Below, piece by piece: positions 45,724 through 58,654 of a stretch of 64,000 nt of DNA. Location: contig MCGO01000070.1 of assembly GCA_002104985.1 (NCBI GenBank), positions 1 through 64,000 of the forward strand, written 5' to 3'. The position numbers were made by a program, and so were the translations under genes. Under the pieces are notes generated by a model. The model saw only the letters and a program-made list of their open reading frames with translations. It searched no databases and was not told where the DNA came from. This DNA comes from Rhizoclosmatium globosum. Its lineage: Eukaryota > Chytridiomycota > Chytridiomycetes > Chytridiales > Chytriomycetaceae. Positions within the stretch are counted from its first letter, which is position 1, and the number at the start of each line of letters is the position of its first letter.

Positions 45724-45833
45724 TGGATTGGATTGTTTCTTTTTGTTGGTGGTTGCCACAAGTACTTATTCAAAGAGAAAAGGAGAGAGAAGAGAAAAGA
45801 ACAATTAATAAAATTAATGAGGCTTTTATTGAT

Positions 45834-46370
45834 TTATTGGGCGGTAATATGAGATGGAAGAGGACTAGTTACTGCCTCTGCTTTGGGTTTCTGCTGCCCA
45901 CGGAACACTCGAAAGTAGCTCCACGATGTTACATCATACGAGAGTCCGCAGAAACAGTAACTAATCAAAGTGAGAACCAAACACACTGCCGCAAAACCGC
46001 ACATCGCAATAAAGAACCACATCTCAAAGTACATAATCCGCAACACAAGTGGTAGCGTCAACCACTCCCCAGACCCATACTCCCGCAAATACTGAACAAC
46101 ATTCAAGCCACCCGTATACTCAGCAAACCAAATCCACGCAAACACAAAAAACACAAACCCAATAGTATCCGCCACAAAATCAATAATCTGCAAACTGTTG
46201 CTGTTATTGAACACAAACAGCGCAATCTTGATACTCGACAACACAATCACAGCCACAGCGTACTTGGTCGGATTCTCTCCACAGTCATGATGAGATAGCC
46301 CAATAGCATATGCGGTCAAAAAGGCAAGAGGCGTCACTGGGAACAGACGGCGAGGCATATCATCGGACAT
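45834..46370 (-). CDS. Small multipass membrane protein, unrecognised
   Basis: Start ATG 46370 (MSDDMPRRLFPVTPLAFLTA). About 178 residues with roughly four hydrophobic helices: VTPLAFLTAYAIGL, KYAVAVIVLSSIKIALFVF, IIDFVADTIGFVFFVFAWIW, and MWFFIAMCGFAAVCLVLTLI. The short tail is Lys/Pro/Ser-rich. No intron. No family recognised. Divergent from the CDC24-like gene at 46950. Confidence 0.75.
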   Translation of the reverse strand: MSDDMPRRLFPVTPLAFLTAYAIGLSHHDCGENPTKYAVAVIVLSSIKIALFVFNNSNSLQIIDFVADTIGFVFFVFAWIWFAEYTGGLNVVQYLREYGSGEWLTLPLVLRIMYFEMWFFIAMCGFAAVCLVLTLISYCFCGLSYDVTSWSYFRVFRGQQKPKAEAVTSPLPSHITAQ

Positions 46371-46949
46371 TTTGTGCTTATGGACAAACTTGGACTTGGA
46401 TTGGTTTTCACAGAGAGAGTTTTTGTTATGGCTTGGGCGGCAAGTTGCCTTCAAATTTCCCACGGGAAAAGGACTGATATAAGGAAAGAGTGGCGGAGCG
46501 TGGCAGGATTTGTGTTTGTTCGGACTTCAGAATCCTTGGTCCTGTCCTTGGTCCACACCCCTTTCCGTCGGAGAGGAAGCGACTGTACTGATATAGAAAA
46601 TGGAGTTGAAACAGTTATTGAATGCATATTCGAGAAAGTTTCAGAGTTTTTTAAGCGCGAGCGGATCGGGACTTGCAAACATAATCAATTCCGAGTCCGA
46701 AAACACAACAACTGATGCAACAAATGTTAATCATAATTATGTTTGATAAAACTGTAATTTAATGCTTCTGCAGCGCAATCTTGATTCTAGAGAAACGTAT
46801 CACGTATATTATGGAATAGTTTGACACATTCTCTCCATGAAATAGACCCATAGCGCAGCCGCTTGGCAAGCAGGCCAGTGAGAGTGAAAACAGAGGATTG
46901 GACCAGAACAGAACCCCACTTTTTTTCATATTATCATAAGGCCAAAGTG
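46371..46949. promoter_or_regulatory. Divergent intergenic region, no motif identified
   Basis: About 580 bp separate the small membrane protein (minus) from the CDC24-like GEF (plus). Both promoters must lie here. I see no repeat, RNA gene or convincing coding frame. Confidence 0.4.
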
Positions 46950-49469
46950 ATGATCACCCAGCTTCCTCTGCCTGGCAAGGTGCGCCTCAGCAATGGTTGT
47001 CTTACTTTGTATGGCAAGACTGACGTTTCATTAGGCAAAGTCGCTATATCAGCGATGCATGGACCTGATCGCAACGCTATACTCATTCCCACTCTTTGAG
47101 TATTACCTCTTTCCCGATGGAGTAGACAAATACCTCGTCAGTAGCAGCGATAACCTTTACATCGCAGATCCTGTAGAAGGTAAGGTCCATGATCCAAACA
47201 TCGATGTATCTGATACACTCAATTTATAAGTCCTTTGGAACTGCTTCAAACTCGGAGCGCCGCTTTGCGTCATCTACAACGAACTCGCAGCGGTTACAAA
47301 TGGAGTTTATCTCCAACCGAGTGATGTGTCCAACGTGGAACCGCCGTTCTATCCTACAATGCCTTGTAAGGACAACTTATACAAAGCTATCGCCATATGC
47401 AAAGAAGATCCAAATCTTCAAGCTTTGGCGAATATTTCCGTGTCGGAACTTTATAAAGATGATACTGCCGGGTTCATGAAGGCAAGTGCAACACAGCGTT
47501 TTTGGTTCACACTTATTGATGATACTCATGATCTTCACCAGGTCCTGAAACTCGTTGAAGAATTAATTATCCTGATTAAACGCAACAACAATCTTCCAAC
47601 TGCCAGGCCCCTTCCCTTCTCAACGGATGTTGTTTTTAAAACAACGTCCCCATACCAAGCAAACGTTACTCGCCTCCTCAAAGAGTTGATTGAGACAGAA
47701 AGAGCATACATCTTTTCCCTGGAAGAACTCCAGAGGTATCAAGCCGAACTGGTAGCTTCGAAAACATTTTCCAATGATATGATACGATTGCTCTTCAGTA
47801 ACTTGAACGAGCTTGTAGACTTCCAAAGACGTTTTCTCGTTGGATTAGAATCTACGATTAGGTTAGATCCAGAGAACCAAAGGATTGGAGCATTATTCAT
47901 ATTGAATGTAAGTTGCTTCTCCCATCCATCTTTAGTGAAATTAAACTACTTCTTGAATTAGGAAGAAGCGTTTGAAGTATACTTCCCATTTTGCACAAAC
48001 TTCCAGTCTGCTCAGAACTTTGCCGCGATGCAAACTGAAGAGCTTCAGAACTTGAGCCATATTATTCCACCCCATCAACTGCAACTCTACTTGATCAAGC
48101 CAATCCAACGCCTTTTGAATTATCCTTTAATTCTCAAGGAGCTGGTTCAAACAGACTTGGATAGCTATCCGCACAAACATGAGTTGGAAGAAGGTCTTGA
48201 AAGTATTAAACGCGTTGTTGGACACTTGAATGAGTTGCAACGGAAAAGCGAAAATGAGCGCATTTTTTCCGAGTTGGTTGAGTCGATGGAAGACTGGCTG
48301 GTACTTTGATTGTTTTAATAGTTAAAACATTAATCTGTGCTTAATAGGGTCTGCGTCCATCAGAGTTTGGAGAGCTCCTTCTCTCCGATCAAGTCCTCTT
48401 GGTTTCAGATGACCAAGAACGATCCTATGAACTGTTTTTATTTGAAAAACTTCTTTTGTGCTGCAAGAAGAACAAGAAAGATGTGCGAGGAAAACTTCAG
48501 CAATCGGGAACCTTTGGCTACATTCTACGGGGCAACATTTACGTCCGCTCAATGTTGCGCGTTGAGAACACCTCTGATCCGATTTTTGGTGACTATTCCT
48601 TGAAAGTATATTGGAAAGATGCCAGCGAACCAGACTTGGTCTGCTTTCGCTGCAAGTATCGAAATGAAGGGCAAGCTGCTCTTTGGGCAGATCGGTTGCA
48701 GACGCAAATTTACAAGTACCGCGATCGGACGGAGACACAACCAATTGAGCCAGTGATTCAAGAACCTGGCGGCATCCTAACCTATATGACGAATGAAGTC
48801 TTTGAGTACATTCCGGAAGACAACCTTGTCAAACAAAGCGAAGCCACAACATTTAACCATCCAGAACACCTCCACGAAACCAAGCCATTAAGACGCCCAA
48901 TTCCACCGCGAGGTAGTTCTCGGTCTCGAAACAACAACATTCTACGTCCTGGTTCTAATTTCGACGCCGACAATGACCGATCCTCGATCAACACACTCGA
49001 ATCAGTCGAAATCGCAATGCGAATTGGCGCTGTAGGTCTGCGTGAGGCAACACGACAATATTCACATTCATATCCGTTTGATGCGATGATCTCTCTTGCA
49101 AGCAGTGACCGCACACTCGGACAAGAACTGTATGACCTGTTGAGTTCGAACGGGTTTAAGGTCTGGGTATACTGGGTCAATATGTCGGGGAATATGGATA
49201 GATCCATGATGGAGGGAATAACAAGGTCTGCTTTGTTTATTCCGATTTTGTCGGATGATTATTATGGACGTATGGATTGTATGTTCGAGCTTCAGGCTGC
49301 GAGTAGCCAGTGTAAGCGTTCCCTTGTGCTTAAGAAGCCGGGAGTTTTACCTGCGAATGTTCTTGCTCATCTAGGTCGGTTACAATATATTGAGGTGAAC
49401 GGAGAGCTGGATGGTCACACAAGAGATCGAATTTTGGGAGTGATGCGCGATTCCGTTCCGGAACTTTAA
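46950..49469 (+). CDS. CDC24-like Rho GEF with C-terminal TIR domain
   Basis: Start ATG 46950 (MITQLPLPGK); the first intron joins to AKSLYQRCMDLIATLYSF. Domain order: a CDC24-type calponin-homology-like region (KSLYQRCMDL, then W-NCFKLGAPLCVIYNELAA), a DH/RhoGEF domain (RLLKELIETERAYIFSLEEL, LIKPIQRLLNYPLILKELVQ), and a PH domain (ELFLFEKLLLCCKKNKKDV, VYWKDASEPDLVCF). A linker follows, then a TIR domain (FDAMISLASSDRTLGQELYD, GFKVWVYWVNMSGNMDRSMM, ALFIPILSDDYYG, DCMFELQAA with the conserved C-x-x-E-L). Fungal Cdc24 normally ends in PB1; here TIR replaces it. Five introns, all GT-AG. AATAAA lies at 49487. It presumably activates Cdc42 or Rac; the TIR role is unknown. Confidence 0.92.
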
Positions 49470-49825
49470 ACATTAGATAGATTATGAAATAAATGCGAAA
49501 CTTGGTAAGGACAAAGTGGGAGAAATTGATTTGTCACATCCTATCATAAAAGTCTTCTGAACTCTTCAGTCTATCATGATTAAGCTATACATATTTTATT
49601 TCAATCCTGGGAACGCAAAGACTAATTTAAAGAATGTGAAGGAAATTGGAGGAGTGTGCAGAATTTTTGTTTGTACTGACAAAGATCGGAGTTGGCACGT
49701 TTGAAATTCTGCTCAATTCAAATTGGAGGTAGGTGTTCACATTAATAATTGACAATTTGTTAGAACCCACTATTATTATTTGCAGAACATAAATATTTTG
49801 TGTTCCATTATTGTGCGCTTTGCTC

Positions 49826-51600
49826 ATGCTAACCCAGCTCCCTCTTTCTGGCAAAGTACATCACCGGTTTTCATTGTAGATCAAATACTGACATTCAATC
49901 AGACAAAGTCGCTGTATCAGCGATGCGTGGACCTGATCGCTACGTTGTACTCATTCCAACTCTTTGAGTTTTACCTCTTTCCCAACGGAGTCAACGCACA
50001 TCTCGCCAATAGCAACGATACGTTTTACATAGCAGATCCGGTTGAAGGTAATGACCCTTTCCTTATCTATTAAAACTAATGCATTCAATCAATTTAAGTC
50101 CTTTGGAACTGTTTTAAACTCGGAGTGCCACTTTGCGTCATCTACAACAAGCTCGCAGCTGTAACATCTGGAGTTTATCTTGAACCGAGTGATGTGTCGA
50201 ACGTTCGGCCACCATTTTTCCCAACATCCCCATGTAAGGACAGCTACGACAAGTTCATTAACGCGTGCAACAAGGATGTGAACATTCAATCAGTTGAAGT
50301 GTTTGATAAATCAGAACTTTACAAAGATGATACTGCTGGGTTCATGAAGGTGATAACACGTTTAAGGTTCAGCAACCCTAATCCACAAACATGATAATTA
50401 CCAGGTTCTTAAACTTGTTGAGGAAATTATTATCCTCATTGAACGGAATAATGGTCTTCCAGCTCCCAAGCCACTTCCGTTCTCAACAGATGTTCGCAAA
50501 GAAATGGCAACATCGCCACATCTCATAAAAATAACTTGCCTTCTAAAAGAGCTAGTCGAGACAGAAAACGCATATATTTACGCTCTTGAAGAACTCCAAA
50601 AGTATGAGGCTGAGCTCGCCGCCTCAAAAGTCTTTTCCAAGGATATGATAAAACGTCTGTTTAGTAACCTGAATGAGCTGGTTGACTTCCAGAGACGTTT
50701 TGCAATTGGATTAGAGTCTACGATTAGGTTAGGCTTTGATTATCAAAAGATTGGAGAATTGTTCACGGTGAATGTAATGTCCTTTTCTTTATCTTGTAAT
50801 CAATTCATTTAACAAAACAGTAGGAGAAAGCTTTTGAAGTGTACTTCCCATTCTGTACAAATTTCCAGTCTTCACAGAATTTTGTGGCTATGCAGACGGA
50901 AAAGCTTCAAAACTTCAGCCATATCATTCCAACAAATCAGCTTCAACTCTACTTTATCAAGCCAATTCAACGACTTCTGAATTATCCTTTAATTCTCAAG
51001 GAATTGGTCCAAATTACAGACTTGGACAACCATCTCAAAACACTGGAGTTGGAAAAAGGCCTTGGAAGCATCAAACGCGTTGTTGGACACTTGAATGAGT
51101 TGCAGCGCAAACACGAAAATGAGCGCATGTTTTCCGAGTTGGTTGAGTCGATGGACAACTGGAAGGTATTTTAATAAGTTGCAATAGTCTAAACATTAAT
51201 ATGTGCTTAATAGGGTCTGCGTCCATCTGAGTTTGGAGAGCTCCTTCTCGCAGATCAAGTCCTGTTGGCTTCAAATGACCAAGAACAATCATATGAGCTG
51301 TTTCTATTTGAAAAACTTCTTTTGTGCTGCAAGAAGAACAAGAAAGCTGTGCGAGGAAAGCGTCAGCAATCGGGATCCTTTGGCTACATTTTTCGGGGCC
51401 ACATTCACGTCAGCTCAATGTTGCGTGTTGAAAACTCTTCTGATCCGATTATTGGTGACTATTCAGTTACGGTATATTGGAAAGAAGCCAGCGAACCAGA
51501 CTTGGTCCGCTTTAACATCAAATTTCGAAATGGGGAGCAAGTTTCTTTATGGGCAGACCAGATGCAGCAGCAAATGGATCAATATCGCAAGCAAAAGTAG
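49826..51600 (+). CDS. CDC24-like Rho GEF without TIR, tandem paralogue
   Basis: Start ATG 49826 (MLTQLPLSGK, intron, TKSLYQRCVDLIATLYSFQL). It is collinear with the gene at 46950 through the CH-like, DH (LLKELVETENAYIYALEELQ, IKPIQRLLNYPLILKELVQI) and PH (ELFLFEKLLLCCKKNKKAV) domains, with introns in the same places. It stops right after the PH domain (MDQYRKQK). The sequence just downstream (TTATGAAATAAATGCAAAGC) corresponds to the 3' UTR of the first gene, so the linker and TIR were removed as a block rather than separated by an insertion. About 490 residues. Probable active GEF. Confidence 0.88.
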
Positions 51601-51835
51601 CATTGAGCGATTGCGGAACACGGAATGAGAAATATAAGAGAAATTATGAAATAAATGCAAAGCTTGGCAATGACGAAGTATGTTGCCTTCCCCAGTTCGG
51701 TTTGAACCGCGGTTTGAAACCGAACCGTTTTGTGTACTTAATGAACCGTGGTTTAGCTTTGGCAAGCGGTTTGAACCGTGAACCAAACCGAACCAAACCG
51801 TTCAAACCGGTTTCCCTTCACGGTTCCGTGAAAAG

Positions 51836-51954
51836 TGCTGAATGCAAACACTGTTTTATTATGACTGTGCCACATACAATAAAAGGACAAGTTTTTTCCC
51901 CAAAACTCGTATTGCGTCGACTACCGCACAGATCCAGCCAACTACGTTACAGCA
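51836..51954 (+). repeat. Copia 5' LTR
   Basis: 119 bp, TG...CA ends, preceded by AAAAG. Short for a Copia LTR. It contains AATAAA-like AATAAAAG in the middle, which is probably the polyadenylation signal. Identical to the 3' copy. Confidence 0.95.
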
Positions 51955-51968
51955 GATTAAGAGCTCAT

Positions 51969-54900
51969 ATGTCTCACCACGAAATCAAGTACAAGTTCTT
52001 CGTTCTCAGCGATTACCGCAGAGAGAATCTCGAAACATTCAAGGTACATCACAACAACCCGCACTGCCCATCTCTACCCAACACCCCCATCACAACCCAT
52101 CACGACCACCCTGAACAACATACATCAAACCTGAGAAATCGAACGCAAAGATAAAACAACACGGGATCGAGGGAAGTAAACCTAGCGAAACTCGAAAATA
52201 GAATATGAGCGAAAACGACATCTGAAACAGCGAACACACCCAACGGAAAGGAAGGTAACACAAAGGTAAATGTAAGAAAAGAGGGAAGTATAAAAGAGAC
52301 CAAAAGAGACCAAAAAGAGACCAAAAGAGACCAAAAGAGACCAAAAGAGATTAAAAGAGATTAAAAGAGATAAAAGAAAAGAAAAGAAAGAGAGAAACAA
52401 ACAGAAGTAAAAGGAGGAAAGGAAACACAGAGCAACAAAGCGAAAATGAGCTGAGAGCAAAACCCATAGAAACAGAATAGAAACAATTAACACGAAAACA
52501 AACAGAAAGGACTCATCTCCTACGCGTCTGAGAAAGACTCCCACCCAACTTGCGACACAAAATGCATCAACGAGACCCTCAACCCAGGCATCAACGAAAA
52601 CGCAGCCATCGCCAAACACCCGAACAACTCCGCCACTCCTATTGAAAAACTCAAGTGGGTCCTGGCAAACTTCATCCCACACGAAGGGAAGTACTATCGG
52701 CTCTTGGACGACGACAACACCAAGATGGTCTTCCCCGGCACTCGAAAGATGAACAACATCGCCATTGGATTGATTCGCAACCACACTGTTGGGAATGTAC
52801 ACACCCTCATCAAAGACCTCAACTTCGCCCATGAAGCCATCTCCGCTATCGAAGCCCAAGTCTCTGCACTCGAAGCCTCCAACTCCAAAAAGACCCACAA
52901 TGCTTACGTAAACATTCAAATGAACAACGGAGAAACAGCCTCTGCGTATATTGCCCGATTCAGTACCCTCTACGCCTCAGCCAAAGTGTCTGGTATGAGA
53001 TATGAACGACCACAACCCAACACACTAAAACCACGCAACAGGAAAGAAAATCACCGCTTACTCTGAACAACTGGACGAAAAATGGGCATTCGGAGTTTTC
53101 CTTGACGGAATGAACGACGTCAAAACGTTCAAGCCGTTTGTACTGCAACACCGCAACACGTTCAGCGTTGGGAAAAAGGGACTCGTCAACATCTACGCCG
53201 AACTGCAACAATTCGCTGGCGAAGAAAACGACCAACAGCCACCGCCAACCGCCACAGCTAACACAGTGGTCCTACCCGATCAACCACTTCACCACGACCC
53301 CTACGTAAACGTCGTACTACAACAGTTCCCCACCCAAAACCCAAACTGGAATCAAAACCCCGCCCCCCACCTAATCGCAAACGCCATGGGACCTCGCCCA
53401 CCATTCAGGCCACAAATCCCAACACCATTCATGTATGCTGCAAACAGAATCAATCCACCCGCCCCTGCCCAACCATCAACCAACAGCAACCCCAACCCCA
53501 ACCTCTACCCACACCCAACCAACCCAGGCCTAATGATCAACCGCGCATACCACGGAAGATTCCTCAAAGATGGCGTCACCCCAAATCCTCACTTCCTACC
53601 TGCAACAGCAACTCGGCCTAGACCACTCGGAAACCCCTCGCACCTCCAACAATACCACCCGTATCAACGATCTCCTGGTATCCGTCCACCCCCAAATCCA
53701 ACCACACCACCAGCCAGACCACCACGACCACCAAACTCTGGCCTCTGCTTCACCTGCGGGGAACCGGGACACATCGCTATCAATTGCCCCCATCGAACAG
53801 CAAACGTCGCCGCATCCTTCGATCAATCAACGTACTACCAACCCTTCCCCATAAACCCCCACTATTACGACCTATACAAGTACTACGACAATCAGCAACA
53901 ATACGACGAATACAATGCGTACGACCCACATCCAAACGAAATGAAAGCGCAACAACAGCAACAGCAGGATGACACGCCAGACTGGATGAAACACGCCGAA
54001 CAGGGAGGAGATCAGGATTTTCAATCAGCCCACGGAGAGCGTGGGTAATGGACAAGGAAGATGACTACAAACCCGCAAGCCATCAACCAACGCACACACC
54101 CCACCACCAAAACCTCACCAACATCGACCCACTACCTGTTCCTGCCCTCTCCAAACTCGCCGCATCCATATCACCCTCAGAAACCGACAAAACCTGCCAC
54201 GCTGTAATGATTGACACCGGAGCAAGTAAGCACAATACACTACACACAACACACAACTAAACCCACCCAGACCTAGAAGTAGTCCGCGACAAGAAATACT
54301 TCAAAACCTTCACCCAATACCCCCGACCCAAACCCATCGGAATATCCGCCAACGCCTCTGCCATCATGGCCCACGGCCATGGCCATGCTGTCATACCCGC
54401 AAAAGGAATCAACAACGAAGTCATCTCAATCAACCTGTATAACGCCATATACTCCCCCTCTGCACCAGCCACTCTTGTCCCCCAAAAGGTAATAAACAAT
54501 ATAAACAACACAACCAATAACATACTCTTCCCAGTCATTAAACAAACAAAACCTCTACTACTTCGGCTACGACGACCAATCATCCCACGAGTCCTCCATC
54601 TGGATCTACCAGAAGGGAATCTCCCCAAACCGCGAGAAGGACACCAAACTCATCGATATCCGCTGCAAATATGGCCTACCCTTCATCCCCACCATCGACG
54701 AACCACCAAGGTCCACACAGTATTACGGATCAGTCCACTCTTCATTCACGAAAGTCCGCCCGTCAGCCATGTCCAGCCTCACTCGCAAATACCTCTCGGA
54801 CCTCAAAAACACACTGTCCTTCAACACGGAACGAACACACAAAATCCTGGGACATATATCATACGACCGCCTTCGGTACATGATTCGTCACAGGACCACA

Positions 54901-57900
54901 GCCGACCTACCAATCTCAGTCGTCATTGACCCAGAATGCACATGCCCTGACTGCACAAAAGGTAATTCAAAACAATGAAAAGTACCCCTCTAACACAAAC
55001 CAAAACCAGGCAAAAAACAGAGAGCCCCGTTCCCATCTCTCCCGCCAAACACCAACAACCTCGGTGCAACCCTTCACGTCGACGTTGCCAAACTTGGGAA
55101 AGACCGATTCGGAAACCAGTACTTTGTCATTGTCGTTGATGATCGCTCAAGGAAATCATGGGTCTACCCTCTAAAACACAAGAGCGACGCACTCGTGGCT
55201 GTGATTCAACTCATTGAACAATTGCACGCATCAATAGACCGACCAACAAGAGTGCAACGTATCCGCATGGACCGAGGAGAACTCTTCTCCACATCCTTTC
55301 ATAACTACTGTGCCGCCAACAACATCACCATTGAACCAACCCTCCGGAAAACACCAGAGCAAGATGGAGTCGCAGAGTCCCACATCCAAACCATATGCGA
55401 TATCATGAGAACGTTTATAGCCGGGGCACCAAACCTATCTGCCAACGACTGGGACGTTGCACTCCCACACTCCAACGAAATCAAAAACAAGCAACCAGGT
55501 ACAAAAACATCACCACTCAAACCCCATTTTAACTAGTTCAACAGTAACCAGCCGAGATGTCTTCTCCCCTGACGAGGAATGGTCAGGTTACGCCCCATAC
55601 GTATCGCACTACCAAGTGTTCGGATCTGCTGTCGAATACCACCTCGAGAAATCCGACACCACAAAACAAAACCCAGCAGACGGCACCAAGACAACCCGCA
55701 ACAAACTGGACCCAAAAACTGCACCAGCTGTGTACGTGGGACACCTCTCCAGAACCCATGTCAAACTCATTGACATCGCTTCTGGCAAGCTCATCACGCG
55801 ACGCCACGCAGACTGCGTATTTGACAATACCAAGTAAGACCCAAATATCCCACAAAACCCTCCTCATGCACACCATACAGGTTCCCGTACATCCCCTCCC
55901 GAAAAGTTGGACCTGAAAGCACCGACGCCACCACCCCCGAAGTCATCGCACATCAACTCAACGCATTATCGCAAGAAGACCTCAACACTGCAAACCAACA
56001 AATTGATATATTCCTGAAAAGAAAGGAGCGATTCAAGAATGACCCCCTCAACCCTGCTACACTGAAGGTGAGGAAAACAGCATGCCACACAAAAACACTA
56101 ACCACCACAAAGGATATGAACAGAAAAGCACTCGTTCCCGAACCAGCAACAACACGCAAACGAAAAACTGAGGCGAAAGCAGCAAAACAAAAACGACGTG
56201 CTGACAACAACACCCTCCAAATCTCCAAACAAACCCCACCCACCTCACAAGCCACCTCCGAACCAAGTCCTCTACCTATACCATCCGACGACCCCCCTTC
56301 AACAGTCGACAAACCCCCTGACCGCACAAGTGCCCAACGCCCACGCCGATCCAACACCAACTATGACGAAATCGACGGTAACAATGATGACACGTCAGAG
56401 AGCGAATCAGAAGAATCCGATCAGGATGGAGAATGGACCCCCGGCCTCAACAGCCTTGTTGCCACAATATGCCGCACCCTCAACCTACCCAACCCCAAAA
56501 ACCCCACTGAAGACTCACTCGCCGAACTCCTTCGAAAAATACACATCCAACCTCAAGGAAACCGAATCCACAACCCAGAAGCACGCTTCCGGCAATCGTC
56601 AAGCATCATGCCAGAACCTGATGAAGACGACACAATAGCCTACACTGAAGACCTACTCACCGGTAAGAAAAATCAGCCTGGAAACCTACTTGCTAATAGT
56701 CCCAAAACAGGATGGACAGTATTCAACCACACTGACCAACTCCCAGGCGCCAACCCCCTATCTGATCAACTACCAAAGTATGTGCCACTTGAAGACCAAT
56801 CCCCACGCAACCGAAAAGCAGCTATGGCAAGCCCCTGGAAGTACTTCTGGCTCCGTGCAGAAGAGGAAGAAAAGAACTCGCTCAAAGGAATGGGAACGTT
56901 TCTTCCCCGCTCTATCAGCAACCTACCCCCTGGATCAAATATAGTCGGATGCAAATGGGTATACAAGGTTAAACTCAACGCAGATGGAACAGTGGAAAGG
57001 TTCAAAGCCCGACTTGTGGCACAAGGCTTCACCCAACGATTTGGCATCGACTACTCTGAGGTTTATTCCCCCGTTATCAGGCGCGCCACGTTCCGACTCT
57101 ACCTGGCACTGTGCGCTAAGAAAAAGTGGTCGAACAGAATGATCGACATCTCCTCAGCATACCTCCATGGCGTCCTTGATGAAGTCATCTTCATGCGCCC
57201 ACCAGAGGGATACGGACTACCAGAAGGGATGGTACTTCAATTGGTCAAAGGACTCTACGGACTAAAGCAAGCCGGTCGATTATGGTACAACACACTCGTC
57301 GCGCACCTGAAATCATGTGGATACACACAGTCACGAGCCGACCCCTGCAACTTCTTCAAAAAAACTGAACGGAAAAGAAGTATTTATTCTATCTTATGTG
57401 GACGACTTGTGCCTATTTGGAGACGGCCCCATGATCGATCAAGCCATCGCCGACATCAAATCAGCATTTAAAATCCGGGACTTAGGACCCATCAAACTAT
57501 GCCTGGGAATTGAAGTAGAACGGACACAAGAAGGAATCTACATCCACCAATCCAAATACATCTCCACTATCCTTGACCGATTCAAACCATATTTGGACAA
57601 CTTCACAGCCACACATCACCCCCCCACTGCTCACACGCACCAATCACCGTCACGCAAAAGAATCATAACAACACCAATCCCTTCAACTGCGCGCGTCCAG
57701 CCAAAACTCAGCCCCTCTGATCACCTGTATCACCCCACAGCCGATCAGCCATTTGACCGGGAAATCTACCTGAAGCACTTGGTTGCCTCAACTATTTAAC
57801 GATCAACACTCGACCTGACTTATCCGTTGCTCTCTCAATATACTCAAGCTTTACTCAAGATCCAGCGCTGAAACACTGGGACGGACTTATGCACGTATTC

Positions 57901-58491
57901 CAGTATATCAAAGATACCCGATTCCTCTCCATATTTTACGACGCAAACCACCCTTCTTTGGATCCCATTGGTGCAGCCGACGCGTCATTCGCAATGCACC
58001 ACGATAGTCGATCACAAATCGGCTACCTTGTCCAACTTGCCGGAGGAGCTATATCCTGGAAATCTTCCAAACCCGCATCCACCATCCTTTCTGCTTCAGA
58101 AGCCGAATACATTGCAGTGTCGGAACTCGGTCGTGAGATTCAAGCCATTGTCAATATATACGTTGCCTGTGGACTACAACTGCATGGACCAATATCAGTA
58201 CTTGAGGACAACCGTGCGGTTCACAGTATGTGCGTCAGTGATACTTATACTAACCGCTCAAAACACATCAACATCCATTATCACCACATTCGTGACCTGG
58301 TCCACCATAAACTAATACATCTCCTTGATACACGGTCAGAAGACCAAATCGCGGACATCCTCACCAAGCCTCTCGGACCAATTAAGTTCATCCGCCCTCG
58401 CGAGTTACTTGGACTCAAATTACTCCCTGCTCATCTTCTTCAGACCGTTCGCAGCCGCCTTCAAGAATACTCCAGTGCCATCAACACATAA
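51969..58491 (+). CDS. Copia gag-pol polyprotein with eight introns
   Basis: Start ATG 51969 (MSHHEIKYKFFVLSDYRREN). Domains: gag with zinc knuckle CFTCGEPGHIAINC, protease MIDTGA, pre-integrase HKILGHISYDRL with C-x-C-x-x-C, integrase VDVAKLGKDRFGNQYFVIVV with DRGELFSTSFHNY, reverse transcriptase (KARLVAQGFTQRFGIDYSEV, ILSYVDDLCLFG), RNase H (ADASFAMHHDSRSQIGYL, SASEAEYIAVSELG) to stop at 58491. Introns: 52044-52505, 52993-53041, 54228-54270, 54489-54534, 54962-55009, 55499-55544, 55834-55880, 56663-56710; each has GT-AG ends and restores the frame. Two further frame changes, at an A7 run near 57360 and near 57780, are probably indels. Confidence 0.9.
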
Positions 58492-58535
58492 ACTAACCCA
58501 CAGCCGCGTTTGTCCAATCAGTGTTTGGAGGGGAG

Positions 58536-58654
58536 TGCTGAATGCAAACACTGTTTTATTATGACTGTGCCACATACAATAAAAGGACAAGTTTTTTCCC
58601 CAAAACTCGTATTGCGTCGACTACCGCACAGATCCAGCCAACTACGTTACAGCA
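58536..58654 (+). repeat. Copia 3' LTR
   Basis: 119 bp, identical to 51836-51954, followed by the AAAAG target duplication. Preceded by a purine-rich tract at 58524-58535. Confidence 0.95.

Larger units (their letters stand above)
51836..58654 (+). mobile_element. Copia LTR retrotransposon, full-length, recent insertion
   Basis: Two 119-bp LTRs (51836-51954 and 58536-58654) begin TGCTGAATGC, end GTTACAGCA and are identical by eye. A 5-bp target duplication AAAAG flanks both sides (51831-51835, 58655-58659). A polypurine tract (TTGGAGGGGAG) precedes the right LTR. The internal region encodes gag, protease, integrase, reverse transcriptase and RNase H in Copia order on the plus strand. Total length 6819 bp. 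It sits inside the GGTTCGG-rich element. The coding region contains eight intron-like gaps (see the polyprotein entry). Confidence 0.95.

Noticed and set aside
52240..52400. GAGACCAAAA microsatellite as a regulatory array
   Set aside because: Simple repeat inside the long first intron of the Copia element; nothing further supports a function.
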